Of a stretch of 28,482 bases of DNA, positions 1-7,714 are shown piece by piece. Origin of the DNA: Chrysiogenia bacterium (GTDB lineage: Bacteria; JAGRBM01); NCBI GenBank assembly GCA_020434085.1, contig JAGRBM010000258.1, positions 1 through 28,482 on the forward strand, written 5' to 3'. The notes below the pieces were generated by a model that saw nothing but the letters and a program-made list of their open reading frames with translations, was not told where the DNA came from and ran no database searches. The position numbers were made by a program, and so were the translations under genes. Within the stretch, counting starts at the first letter, position 1; each line of letters opens with the position of its first letter.

Positions 1-341
1 ACGGCGGCGATGAATTCGTGATTGTCCTTCCACGGGCGAACGCGATAGAGGGCCGGGAAATCTGCGAGCGGCTTCGGCAGGAAATTGAGAACTTCGAGTT
101 TCTTCGGATCGAGGGCCCCTACGGGCCCCCGCTCCGCATCGCCAATCTGATCACCGCATCTATCGGCGTGGCCAGCTATCACGAACACGTTCGCAAGCGA
201 TTCAGCATCGACCAGAACAAGGACGCATTTCTCAAGCTCGCCGACCGCGCGATGTATGCCGCGAAGGACGAGGGAAAGAACTGCGTCGTCATGGCTGAAC
301 GCGAGGCAGAGGATGAAGATGCCCCCAAACCGGTAGAGTAG
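1..341 (+). CDS. Diguanylate cyclase, C-terminal part of GGDEF domain (5' truncated by window)
   Basis: The reading frame is open from base 3 and begins exactly at the GGDEF signature (bases 3-17), followed by VIVLP. The GGDEF domain makes cyclic di-GMP from two GTP. The later hallmarks are present: an ITASIGVA strand, then a LADRAMYAAKDEGKN helix that closes the fold. A short acidic tail (EREAEDEDAPKPVE) precedes the TAG stop. The sensory part and the inhibitory RxxD site upstream of GGDEF lie outside the window, so neither input signal nor product inhibition can be judged. The GGDEF residues are intact, so catalytic activity is plausible. It is the only leftward + strand gene and is separated from the convergent hydrolase operon by a terminator hairpin. 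Confidence 0.93.
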   Translation, partial: GGDEFVIVLPRANAIEGREICERLRQEIENFEFLRIEGPYGPPLRIANLITASIGVASYHEHVRKRFSIDQNKDAFLKLADRAMYAAKDEGKNCVVMAEREAEDEDAPKPVE

Positions 342-372
342 CGATTCGGCGGGATCTCATCGGACAGAAATG

Positions 373-404
373 AAAGGACCAGGCATTGCCTGGTCCTTTT
401 TGTT
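373..404 (+). terminator. Rho-independent terminator between convergent genes
   Basis: A perfect 12-bp stem (373-384 pairing with 388-399, beginning AAAGGACCAGGC) with a 3-nt loop is followed on the + strand by TTTTGTTTT. It lies 32 bases after the diguanylate cyclase stop. On the minus strand the stem is followed by a less T-rich stretch, but it may also end the hydrolase transcript, whose stop is at 405. Confidence 0.88.
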
Positions 405-1958
405 TTACGGGTTGCTGGGCTCGTCCGGGGCCGGCGGTGGCAGGGGCAGGGCGTCCTCGAACTCGGGGAGATCCTCGATTTCGATTTCCTCGGGACGCAT
501 GCCTTCGTCGGTCGGTGTCTCGGGCACAACGGGCTCCTCGGCGCCCGGGGCGCCGGGCTCTGCGCCAGGCTCTGTTCCGGGCTCGGCGGGCGCTTCTTCC
601 ATCCCCGGCGGCGCGAACTCGTCGGGATACGGCGATTCTTCGCCAGAGGTGCCGGGCGCCCCGTAAATATCCTTTTCGGCTTTGATCGAGCCCTCGTCCA
701 GGCAATTAAGTACGCGGGGATACACGTCCACCGATGCGTAGTCGTTGAGCAGCAGGCCCAGGTGACCATAATAGTCCTGGTGTCCGTTCATCTTGCCGAA
801 GAGTTCCAGCGTATACCGGGACTTCTCCATCTCCTTGAGGGACTCCACCACGTTGGCCGGCTCGGCGATGTTGTCACGCCAACCCACGAAAATGCACAGT
901 GGCTGATCGATTAATGGAATGTCTTCGTCGTAGTTGAAGGAATTGTCTTCGGTGGAATAGGCACGTTCCTCGGCAAACCAGTCGGCAAACTGACGAAGAA
1001 TGTCTACGCGTACCGGCTCAAAGCCCGAATCGCCGAATTTCTCCACAAGATCAGGATCGAAGAAAAAATCATTGAAGAACAAAATGCTGTAGACGGTCTC
1101 GACGTTCTCCTCGAAGGGTGCGGGTAGATACATGCCGCGGCGAAGATCGACGTATTCCTCGCCCCATGCCTTGTCGCGGTGGAGGAAGAGGGAAGTGAGC
1201 GTATCGTTGGGCAGATGGAAGCGTGTAGGCGCGCTCATGGCGACGCCGACCGCAATCTTTCGACTGTAGACGTCGTTTTCCATCATGCCGTAAAGGAGCG
1301 TGCCGCCGGTCGAATGGCCGATGACGGCCACCTGCGTGGCACCCGTTTCAGCAAGCACGAAATCGATGGTTGCGTTAACGTCGGTGACGTAGTCTTCGAA
1401 CAACCACTTGGGTAGCGGGCCCGGCTCGGCCTCTTCACCCTTTGAATTGCCGTGACCGCGAAGTTCCACGACCCAGACGTCGTAGAGATTCTCGGCGAGG
1501 TAGCGCGCCAGGGAGTGCTTTTTGTCAAAGTCCCAGACCAGGCGATTGAACCCTTCGCCGTGGACCAGGACGACGGGAAATACCTTGCCCAGCGCGCTGG
1601 GGGGCGGATAGTGATAGACCGCCAGATTCCATCCGTCGTTGGTGGGGACGCGCACGAGCGGCACGTCGCCGTAGCCGAAATCGGCGTAGGCATCTTCTTC
1701 GACATAGAAATCCGATTCACCGATGACTTCAGTTTCTTCGGGCGGGGTCTGATTCACATCGCCCGCGGTTTGCGGAGCGGCCGGATCCCCCGGAATGTCT
1801 TCGAGCAGGGATTCATCGACGGGCGGTGGCGGCGCGCTGCCCGCCTGCATCCAGGAAGGCCACCACGAGGGCATTCCCCAGCTTGCGCAGCTGCTGAGCA
1901 GCAGGCAGGCCAGGACGATCACGCCCGGGCGGAGATTTATTCGAAGCGCGCGCCGCAT
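405..1958 (-). CDS. Alpha/beta-hydrolase lipoprotein with acidic Pro/Glu-rich C-terminal tail
   Basis: A 517-residue alpha/beta-hydrolase, last of three paralogous genes in a row. From the ATG at 1958 the N-terminus is basic and hydrophobic and ends in lipobox LSSC (Cys24), so it should be a lipid-anchored envelope protein. The fold is clear: VVLVHGEG oxyanion strand, ELRGHG, nucleophile elbow GHSTGG (Ser216), acid GWRDN (Asp362) and His in YGHLG (His399). The architecture resembles acid-lipase-type hydrolases; the substrate is unknown but probably an ester or lipid. After about residue 430 comes an 88-residue low-complexity acidic tail rich in Pro, Glu and Gly (for example AEPGTEPGAEPG), absent from its two paralogues. 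An in-frame ATG at 1982 would add 8 residues. I prefer 1958 because it lies 4 bp after the upstream stop, just as the next gene does. Confidence 0.85.
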   Translation of the reverse strand: MRRALRINLRPGVIVLACLLLSSCASWGMPSWWPSWMQAGSAPPPPVDESLLEDIPGDPAAPQTAGDVNQTPPEETEVIGESDFYVEEDAYADFGYGDVPLVRVPTNDGWNLAVYHYPPPSALGKVFPVVLVHGEGFNRLVWDFDKKHSLARYLAENLYDVWVVELRGHGNSKGEEAEPGPLPKWLFEDYVTDVNATIDFVLAETGATQVAVIGHSTGGTLLYGMMENDVYSRKIAVGVAMSAPTRFHLPNDTLTSLFLHRDKAWGEEYVDLRRGMYLPAPFEENVETVYSILFFNDFFFDPDLVEKFGDSGFEPVRVDILRQFADWFAEERAYSTEDNSFNYDEDIPLIDQPLCIFVGWRDNIAEPANVVESLKEMEKSRYTLELFGKMNGHQDYYGHLGLLLNDYASVDVYPRVLNCLDEGSIKAEKDIYGAPGTSGEESPYPDEFAPPGMEEAPAEPGTEPGAEPGAPGAEEPVVPETPTDEGMRPEEIEIEDLPEFEDALPLPPPAPDEPSNP

Positions 1959-1962
1959 GGTC

Positions 1963-3129
1963 CTAGAGTTTCCCCCAAACATCGAAATTTTCGGTGCGCT
2001 CTTCGATCCACTCGAAGATGCGGGGGAAGACCTCTTCGTGGGCGTGAACGCCCAGCAGCAGTCCCAGGTGGCTGTAGTTGTCGAGGTGCCCGTAATCGCG
2101 ACCGAAGATCATCAGGGTCTTGTCCTCGGCAGTGATGACCCGGTAGCCGTAATTGACCACGCCGGGCGGCGCAAAATTGTCGTGGGTGCCCGCAATCACC
2201 AGCACGGGAAGTCGGATGAGCGCGAGTTTGTTGCGATAAGAGAAGTTGAGATCCGCCGAGAGGAAGTCGTTGGCCTCCACCCAGTGCAGGGTCTGTTGCA
2301 ATACCTTGGGGGAGATCACTTCCATGCCGCGCTGGGAAAGGCGCTTGATCCGGATCTTCGGGATCGGTGTTCCCGTGAGCATCAGGCGGCTGAAGAGCTC
2401 CCACGAATCGGTGCGCGAGGGCAGATGCACCAGGGACATGGGATCGAGGCCGTCCCAGTTCTGCTGGAGTGCCAGCAGCTCTTTCATCTCCGGCGAGTAA
2501 TCGGCGGCGAACCCGGGCGGCGCGATGAGTACGGCGTTGGCAACTTCGTCGAAGAAATTTTCGGTTTCGAGATAGGCGTAGATGGCCATGGCGCCGATGC
2601 CGTGGCCGATCATCGTTACGTAGCGCGAATTGGTCTGACCCTGCACAAAGGTGACTGCCGCGGGCAGGTCTTTGTGTACGTAGTCGTCAAAATTCCAGTC
2701 GTAGGGGCGTTCGTTGTGCCACTCAGGCTTGCTCGACTCGCCGTGGCCGCGGAATTCCAGTGCCCACACGTCGAAGCCGAGCTGCGAGAAGAACTTGATG
2801 AACGAACGGCGTCCGCCCAGGTCCCACGCCCACTTGTTCATGCCCTCATCGTGGCAGAGGATCAGCGGGGGAAGGCCTTCGCGAATCTGATTGGGCTCGG
2901 TGCGGTGCAACGCCAGGCTGCGACCGTCCGTGGTCTGCGTGAAATAGACGCGCGGCTTCTTGGATGCATAGGGAAGCAGGCGTTCGAGATTGAGATTGGG
3001 GTTCATCACCTGCTTGCTGCAGGCGCTCATGGCAAAGACCAGCAGGAACCCCAACGCGACGGACGCACGGGCCCACAGCCGCGCAAAATTACGCGCGCGC
3101 TGCGCTCTTCTGTCAAGCTGTCGCTTCAT
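1963..3129 (-). CDS. Alpha/beta-hydrolase-like lipoprotein lacking the nucleophile serine
   Basis: A 388-residue paralogue of its two neighbours. The N-terminal segment is basic, then hydrophobic, then MSAC (Cys37), a probable lipoprotein signal. The hydrolase landmarks are LILCHDEG, LEFRGHGES, the acid AGTHDN (Asp317) and His in YSHLG (His354). The nucleophile elbow, however, reads GHGIGA: the codon at 2599-2601 is GGC (Gly177) where a Ser is expected. The protein is otherwise full length with no frameshift, so it may be a pseudoenzyme with a binding or scaffolding role, or may use another mechanism. The ATG at 3129 is 4 bp after the upstream TAG; an in-frame start at 3186 would lie inside the neighbouring gene and spoil the signal peptide. 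It is the middle gene of the operon. Confidence 0.85.
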   Translation of the reverse strand: MKRQLDRRAQRARNFARLWARASVALGFLLVFAMSACSKQVMNPNLNLERLLPYASKKPRVYFTQTTDGRSLALHRTEPNQIREGLPPLILCHDEGMNKWAWDLGGRRSFIKFFSQLGFDVWALEFRGHGESSKPEWHNERPYDWNFDDYVHKDLPAAVTFVQGQTNSRYVTMIGHGIGAMAIYAYLETENFFDEVANAVLIAPPGFAADYSPEMKELLALQQNWDGLDPMSLVHLPSRTDSWELFSRLMLTGTPIPKIRIKRLSQRGMEVISPKVLQQTLHWVEANDFLSADLNFSYRNKLALIRLPVLVIAGTHDNFAPPGVVNYGYRVITAEDKTLMIFGRDYGHLDNYSHLGLLLGVHAHEEVFPRIFEWIEERTENFDVWGKL

Positions 3130-3133
3130 ACGA

Positions 3134-4234
3134 CTAGTGCTGCTCCAGCCAGTTGAACACAACCGGGTAAATGTCTTCGCGGGCACGGTTTCCGATCACC
3201 ACGCCCATGTGCCCGTAATCGCCGGTAAAGCCGTTGGCCTTGCCGGCAATGCGCATCACCTTTTCGATGGTGCCGATTTTTTCGTAGGTATCGCGCGTGA
3301 CCAGCGGCGGACACAGTGCGTCGACGCTGCCGGATACGAGCAGGGTTGGCACGCGAATGCGATCGAGATTGTCGGCGTAATTGATGGCATTGTCGGCCGA
3401 GGTGAACTCGCCGTTTTCCATCCAGCCCACCATCTGGTTGAAGAGCGGCCCGGAGAGATTGGTCACCATGTTGTAGCCCGCCATGCTCATGGTGCGGGCG
3501 TCGATGACCTCGTTGTTCCAGATGATCGCGTCGAAACGCGTATCGAGCCAGCCCAGATTGTTGGCCATCGACTGCGCCATGAGCCGCGTATAGATCTTGG
3601 GCTGCCAGTCGACGGTTCCCTTAAACTGAAGCAGGAAATTGAGCGCCTGGCTCTTGAGCTTGAAGCTCGAGGGCGCGCTGAGCGCAACGAAAGTGCGGAT
3701 GGCGTCGGTGTCGGGGTTCAGGCCCAGATAGGCGTAGCCGATCATTCCGCCCAGCGAGTGACCGATCCAGGAGATCTTTTCGTTGCGAGTTTCGAAGCGG
3801 ATGTACTCGATGGCAGTGGGGGCATCGATCTCCACGAAGGTGTCAAAGTTGTAATTGGGCGGCGGGCCGATACCGTCGCGCGCCCAGTCGCCCATGTCGA
3901 AATAGGCAGGCGTCGTGCTCTCGCCGGCGCCGCGCAGTTCCAGCATCCAGACATCGTAGCCGCGCTCGTAGAGGTAGAGGGCCAGCGAACGGTCGCGGGC
4001 CAGATCGAAAGCAAAGCGGTTGGAGGCGAAGCCGGGCACCAGAAGCAGTGGCTCTTTTTCCGCGGAGATTTTTTCGGGTTTGTAGCGGTGAAGGGCCAGT
4101 TTCCAGTTGTCGGGGGTGGTGGCGAAGCGCACTTCGGTGGGCTCGGTCAGCGGGAAAAGCCAGAAACAGCCCTGCAGCCCCGTCACAACGGACAGCAAAA
4201 GCATGAAGCGAAGTATTTTCAGATACTGGCGCAT
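3134..4234 (-). CDS. Alpha/beta-hydrolase lipoprotein (acid-lipase-like)
   Basis: First gene of the three-hydrolase operon, 366 residues from the ATG at 4234. The signal peptide ends in lipobox LQGC (Cys23). The catalytic set is complete: oxyanion region LLLVPGFASN, ELRGAGES, nucleophile elbow GHSLGG (Ser160), acid SGSVDAL (Asp305) and His in YGHMG (His342). The GYDVW and FDTFVEIDAPTAIEYI segments resemble acid (gastric-type) lipases. An ester or lipid substrate at the envelope is the natural guess, but specificity cannot be read from sequence. A GTG at 4273 would add 13 residues that would displace the signal peptide, so the ATG is preferred. Its stop is 4 bp before the next hydrolase, indicating co-transcription. 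A candidate promoter lies about 100 bp upstream. Confidence 0.88.
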   Translation of the reverse strand: MRQYLKILRFMLLLSVVTGLQGCFWLFPLTEPTEVRFATTPDNWKLALHRYKPEKISAEKEPLLLVPGFASNRFAFDLARDRSLALYLYERGYDVWMLELRGAGESTTPAYFDMGDWARDGIGPPPNYNFDTFVEIDAPTAIEYIRFETRNEKISWIGHSLGGMIGYAYLGLNPDTDAIRTFVALSAPSSFKLKSQALNFLLQFKGTVDWQPKIYTRLMAQSMANNLGWLDTRFDAIIWNNEVIDARTMSMAGYNMVTNLSGPLFNQMVGWMENGEFTSADNAINYADNLDRIRVPTLLVSGSVDALCPPLVTRDTYEKIGTIEKVMRIAGKANGFTGDYGHMGVVIGNRAREDIYPVVFNWLEQH

Positions 4235-4336
4235 GGGCTCAATGGTTTGACCGGCTGCGGGCGCGCAGACCACCCCACGCCCAATCGGTTAAAAAACGCC
4301 GCGAACGGCACGAAATTCCTGATTTGCCGGGGTTTG

Positions 4337-4363
4337 AGTGTAGCACGCACCAGCGGCGGGCAA
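4337..4363 (-). promoter_or_regulatory. Candidate sigma70-type promoter for the hydrolase operon
   Basis: On the minus strand TTGCCC (4358-4363) and TACACT (4337-4342) are separated by 15 bp, about 100 bp upstream of the first hydrolase start. The spacing is short and the -35 only partial, so this is a weak prediction. The rest of the 205-base gap 4235-4439 shows nothing else, and no clear terminator for the permease gene. Confidence 0.3.
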
Positions 4364-4439
4364 GCGTAAACTTTTGTGTGGTATTTCGCGCACTTGCGGC
4401 GCTTTCCGGGCCGTCTCGGGATGTTCTGGGGTGCATGAA

Positions 4440-6248
4440 TCAACCCGGATTTTCGAGGGCCTGGCGCCCGCGTTGGAGCGGGATCCAGCCCGCCGCAGCC
4501 GTCAGAATCACGGTTGCCCCCAGCGCCACCACGATGGCGTAGCGCTCGGTCATGCCCAGCACCTGCCCGGAGAGCTCGGCGCGCATGTAGAGGTAGACCG
4601 GCAGGGCCTCAATCACCAGAACGGCGCCCACGTAACACATGGAGAGCAGCATGTAGAGCACGCCGCCGTAGCTCATGGAGACCCGGGCCGCATTTTCATA
4701 GCGAAAATCGGGATACATGGCGCCAAGGCCCACTCCCATCGCGCCCACTCCCAGCGTCATCAGGATGACCGTGACGGCCGAGACCCAGGAAATGAATGCG
4801 TGGGCCTCGAGCAGCCAGGTCGAAGTGGCCGAAAGCAGGCCCGCCAGAAGAAGGAGCGGAATGAGATAGGTCCACAGCTTGGAGCGCAGAAACTCGCGCG
4901 CGGTGATCGGGCTGGAGCGGATGATCCATACCGCCTCGCCCTCCAGACTCACTGCCGGAAACACGAAGCGAAGGCACACCGATGCGAGGACGAAGCCCAC
5001 CATGCCGATGTTCAAAAACGAAATGACGGACTTGAGTCCCTGCAGGTCGATGACCGCGTCAACGATGCCGCCCGAGAGATTGATGAGATAGATGTTCAGG
5101 ATATAGACCGAGGTGATTGCGCCCACGAGTAGAAACTGCGACCACTGCGAAGTATCCCGGAAGAAGGTCAGCAGGTCCTTTTCGATCACGGGCCGGTGAA
5201 CCCCGGGAATGATCGCGCCGATGGCGCGCGCGCTCATGCGGCAAAACCACTCGACCATGCGGCGCAGCGTCCGGGGAAGCACCTGCAGCGCGGCGATGCC
5301 GGCAAGACGCATCTTGAGCCGCTCGGTACCCGACTCGGGGAGTCCCTGCTCGATTTCCACGCGGCGCGCCTCCTGCGTGCGCGACCAGCCGGCATGATAG
5401 AAATGATGTGCCGTGCGTTCACAGATCACCACCAGCGCCGCTGCCGAACTGAGCAGCAGCACGCCGTACAGAATGAGCCGGTCGTTGGGGACCGACGCCA
5501 TTCCCAGCATTTTACTGAACAGCTCGGTGAGCCAGGTGCTGGGCAGCAGGGGCGAGCCCGAGCGTTCGAGGTTGAGCACGTACTCAATCGCCGTGCGGCG
5601 ATTGTTGGGGTTGACCAGCAATTCCGGGCGCAGGTAGCGCACGAAGAAGATGAAGCCGCTCAGCAGCACCAGCAGAATCAGAAAAAACAGATCGCGCAGC
5701 TTGCGGGCGGGAAAGACATTGGTGAGCGCCATGCTCAGCAAGACAGCCAGTGCCGTGGGAATAGAGAAGAAGGCAAGCAGCAACACCGGCGCCGCGGCGT
5801 AAAAGTGCCAGGGCGGCTCGAAGTACATCGCATAACCGAGCAGCACCGGCGTGAGAAAGATGAAGATCATCCAGGACGAACCGGCCAGGGTTTCCAGAAA
5901 TTTTGAATAGAAAACCGACTCGCGCTTGACCGGCGTAGCGAAGACGAGATCCAGCTCGCGCGAGAGGAAATACACCGAGATCGCGACGATCACGTTGGAG
6001 TAGACCAGTACCGTCAGCGCCATGATGACGATCCAGCTCAGCACCTGTTTGCCGAACGCAGCAGCGGCGGTAGGGACGATGTGCTCCACACGCCAGAGGC
6101 CGCGCCAGACGCCGGCAAAGACGATCAGCCAGAAAAATGCACCCACTGCGCCGATGAACAGCGCGCGGGTGCGCGTCTGTCCGAAGCGGCGGAATCCGTT
6201 GCGGGCGCCCTGAATTTTCGGGCGAAGTAGCAGTGCGACCTGTTGCAT
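4440..6248 (-). CDS. Large ABC exporter permease (two-half, ABC-2-like), no ATPase partner in view
   Basis: A 602-residue integral membrane protein with many hydrophobic segments in two halves joined by a charged stretch around residues 270-345. The first half has SRELDLVFATPVKRESVF followed by several membrane spans. The second half has VSLEGEAVWIIRSSPI, a motif I associate with large putative ABC exporter permeases (ABC_tran_2-like). Such proteins need a separate ATP-binding subunit, but none lies next to it: the neighbours are a TetR regulator 53 bp upstream and the hydrolase operon 205 bp downstream. The only ABC ATPases in the window are MlaF and FtsE, which have their own permeases. The ATG at 6248 has only a weak GGGGCG before it. 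The substrate is unknown. Being downstream of the TetR gene on the same strand, it may be its target. Confidence 0.8.
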   Translation of the reverse strand: MQQVALLLRPKIQGARNGFRRFGQTRTRALFIGAVGAFFWLIVFAGVWRGLWRVEHIVPTAAAAFGKQVLSWIVIMALTVLVYSNVIVAISVYFLSRELDLVFATPVKRESVFYSKFLETLAGSSWMIFIFLTPVLLGYAMYFEPPWHFYAAAPVLLLAFFSIPTALAVLLSMALTNVFPARKLRDLFFLILLVLLSGFIFFVRYLRPELLVNPNNRRTAIEYVLNLERSGSPLLPSTWLTELFSKMLGMASVPNDRLILYGVLLLSSAAALVVICERTAHHFYHAGWSRTQEARRVEIEQGLPESGTERLKMRLAGIAALQVLPRTLRRMVEWFCRMSARAIGAIIPGVHRPVIEKDLLTFFRDTSQWSQFLLVGAITSVYILNIYLINLSGGIVDAVIDLQGLKSVISFLNIGMVGFVLASVCLRFVFPAVSLEGEAVWIIRSSPITAREFLRSKLWTYLIPLLLLAGLLSATSTWLLEAHAFISWVSAVTVILMTLGVGAMGVGLGAMYPDFRYENAARVSMSYGGVLYMLLSMCYVGAVLVIEALPVYLYMRAELSGQVLGMTERYAIVVALGATVILTAAAGWIPLQRGRQALENPG

Positions 6249-6301
6249 ACCGCCCCGGATCGTATCCGATCCCGGCGGCGTGGGCTATTGGGGACGCGGC
6301 C

Positions 6302-6937
6302 TTAGCCGGAGGCCGCAATTCTCGGGGAGACAGCGGAGAGAACAGAGATGGCCTGGTAGCCGATGCGGATGACGGCGTTGAGGTCGATGGGCTGACCGAT
6401 GGCGTAGGATCCCGAGAGTCCGTCGATCACGGATTTTACGAGCTGCGCCAGCGTTGCGAGCTCTGGATCGATCTCGTCGAGCTTCATGGCGCTGAACAGC
6501 GGCATCGCATCGCCGCGTAGCGCGACGCCGATGGCGGCGACAATGGGGCGGTGGTAGTGCTCGACGAGCAGCGTGCGGATCTCTTCGTCGCGTACGGCGG
6601 CCTCGGTCATTACGAGCATGAACTTCGAGCTGCTTGGGCTCTTTTCGACAAAGCGGGCAAAGCGCTCGGCCACGCCCAGCAGGTCTTCGAGCCCCTGCGT
6701 GCGCGCAGTCCCGTCACCCAGCGCGATCTCCTGCACTTCTTCGAAATGGTGGCGGATGCAGTCGATGAACAGATCGCGCTTGCTCTCGTAGCGAAAGTAG
6801 ATGGCGCCCTTGCTCAGGCCCGCACGCTCGGCAATGTCATTGATGCGCGCGGCTTCGTAGCCCTTTTCGATGAAAAGCGCTTCGGCTGCCTGCAGGATCT
6901 GTTCGCGCCGTTCCTCGTGGGAAAGGTGCCTGGTCAC
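6302..6937 (-). CDS. TetR/AcrR-family transcriptional regulator
   Basis: A 211-residue regulator. The N-terminal helix-turn-helix is typical: REQILQAAEALFIEKGYEAARINDIAERAGLSKGAIYFRYESKRDLF. The variable C-terminal ligand-binding domain gives no clue to the inducer. The start is the GTG at 6937, which overlaps the TGA of the upstream gene (GTGA) and has GAGGA 7 bases before it, implying translational coupling. The longer frame to 7030 would run deep into that gene and is not used. A dyad AAACCG-N6-CGGTTT at 7536-7553, just upstream of the partner gene and within the divergent promoter region, is the obvious candidate operator. The regulator could therefore control its own operon and the divergent oxidoreductase pair. 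Confidence 0.92.
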   Translation of the reverse strand: MTRHLSHEERREQILQAAEALFIEKGYEAARINDIAERAGLSKGAIYFRYESKRDLFIDCIRHHFEEVQEIALGDGTARTQGLEDLLGVAERFARFVEKSPSSSKFMLVMTEAAVRDEEIRTLLVEHYHRPIVAAIGVALRGDAMPLFSAMKLDEIDPELATLAQLVKSVIDGLSGSYAIGQPIDLNAVIRIGYQAISVLSAVSPRIAASG

Positions 6938-7521
6938 TTGGTATCCTCGCGGGTGAGAATGAACCACATGTCGTGCCACTTGCCCTGCTTGTGAACGCGG
7001 CCGATGCTCATGTGGGCGCTGATGCCCCACATCCAGTCGTGCGCTCCGCCATAGACGAAGCGTCCCAGGCGCGCGGCGGCGGGCAGAATCTTCGGCCAGC
7101 CGGGCATCTTCTGGGTGGGAGTCTTCGTGTAGTTGATGGCGAACTGCTTGAGCCCCTCGGGATTGTCGAGGACTTCACCCACGAAATAGCCCGGCCCAGT
7201 GAAGAGCTTGAAGGTCTGTTCGTTGTAGCCGGTGATCTCGTCGCCGATGCGGGCAAAGCGCTTCTGGAAGCGGTTGAAGGCCGGCGCGAAGTTGCGACCC
7301 TCGTGAATGACCTCGGTATTCACGCAGCCGTCTGGAACAAAGTAGGAGAGCTCGGTGGTGCGACCGTGGGCCATCTCGTAGAGCGCGCCCTGGAGCTTGC
7401 CGCCCACCGGGCCCATTTGGGCGACGCGCTCGGCGTGGCTCATGGCGTCGAGGGTTTTGGCGATCTCATCGATCGAGGCCTTTTCGCGTATTGCATCGGC
7501 CAGGGAAAATCGTGTATTCAT
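6934..7521 (-). CDS. Conserved-looking protein of unknown function, coupled to TetR
   Basis: A 195-residue protein I do not recognise. There is no signal peptide or membrane span, so it is probably cytoplasmic. It opens with a charged helical segment (residues 1-50), followed by a region rich in aromatic and glycine residues: ELSYFVPDG, FKLFTGPGYFVGEV, FVYGGAHDWMWGISAH and KWHDMWFILTRED. Clustered Trp/Tyr/His near the C-terminus could line a ligand pocket, but that is a guess. The ATG at 7521 is preceded by GAGGTG at 5-6 bases, the best ribosome site here; an upstream in-frame start at 7584 has no such support. It precedes the TetR gene with a GTGA overlap, so both come from one mRNA. The TetR-like dyad lies 15 bases upstream of its start. 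Confidence 0.75.
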   Translation of the reverse strand: MNTRFSLADAIREKASIDEIAKTLDAMSHAERVAQMGPVGGKLQGALYEMAHGRTTELSYFVPDGCVNTEVIHEGRNFAPAFNRFQKRFARIGDEITGYNEQTFKLFTGPGYFVGEVLDNPEGLKQFAINYTKTPTQKMPGWPKILPAAARLGRFVYGGAHDWMWGISAHMSIGRVHKQGKWHDMWFILTREDTK

Positions 7522-7535
7522 GGGGCACCTCAAAA

Positions 7536-7553
7536 AAACCGGTTGGTCGGTTT
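7536..7553. promoter_or_regulatory. Candidate TetR-family operator in divergent promoter region
   Basis: AAACCGGTTGGTCGGTTT has 6-bp inverted arms (AAACCG/CGGTTT) around a 6-bp centre. The minus-strand gene starts at 7521, and on the minus strand a TTGACG (7579-7584) that could be a -35 lies upstream of the dyad. Binding there would block transcription of the TetR operon and possibly the divergent oxidoreductase genes. The rest of the 193-base gap (7522-7714) shows only the ribosome site GAGGAGG before 7715. Confidence 0.5.
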
Positions 7554-7714
7554 GCAGACTCCCACATTCCCGGCCCCGCGTCAAGAGGTGGTTCGGGGTG
7601 CTCTGGAGGGTCCAGCCGGCGGGTTCTTCGCATCACCGGGGAGCCCCGAGGGACTGGTCCGGGGGCAAGCGATGGCTCACCATGGTGGGCACGCGAAAAG
7701 TCTGAGGAGGCGCA

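Noticed and set aside
520-610. Short direct repeats of GGCTC/GCGCC-type units
   Set aside because: They simply encode the Pro/Glu/Gly-rich tail of the hydrolase; there is no evidence of a separate DNA repeat function.
1795-3156. Long + strand open frame (453 codons) across the hydrolase genes
   Set aside because: It lies antisense to two well-supported hydrolases, has no recognisable motif and no ribosome site; such frames are common in G+C-rich DNA.
2990-4369. Second long + strand frame opposite the first hydrolase
   Set aside because: Antisense shadow of a gene with a clear signal peptide and catalytic triad; its protein is His/Gly/Val-rich noise.
7678-7687. 10-bp palindrome CACCATGGTG before the small membrane protein gene
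   Set aside because: Very short, and the CCATGG core recurs within coding regions nearby (for example inside the MBL gene), so it is not convincing as an operator.
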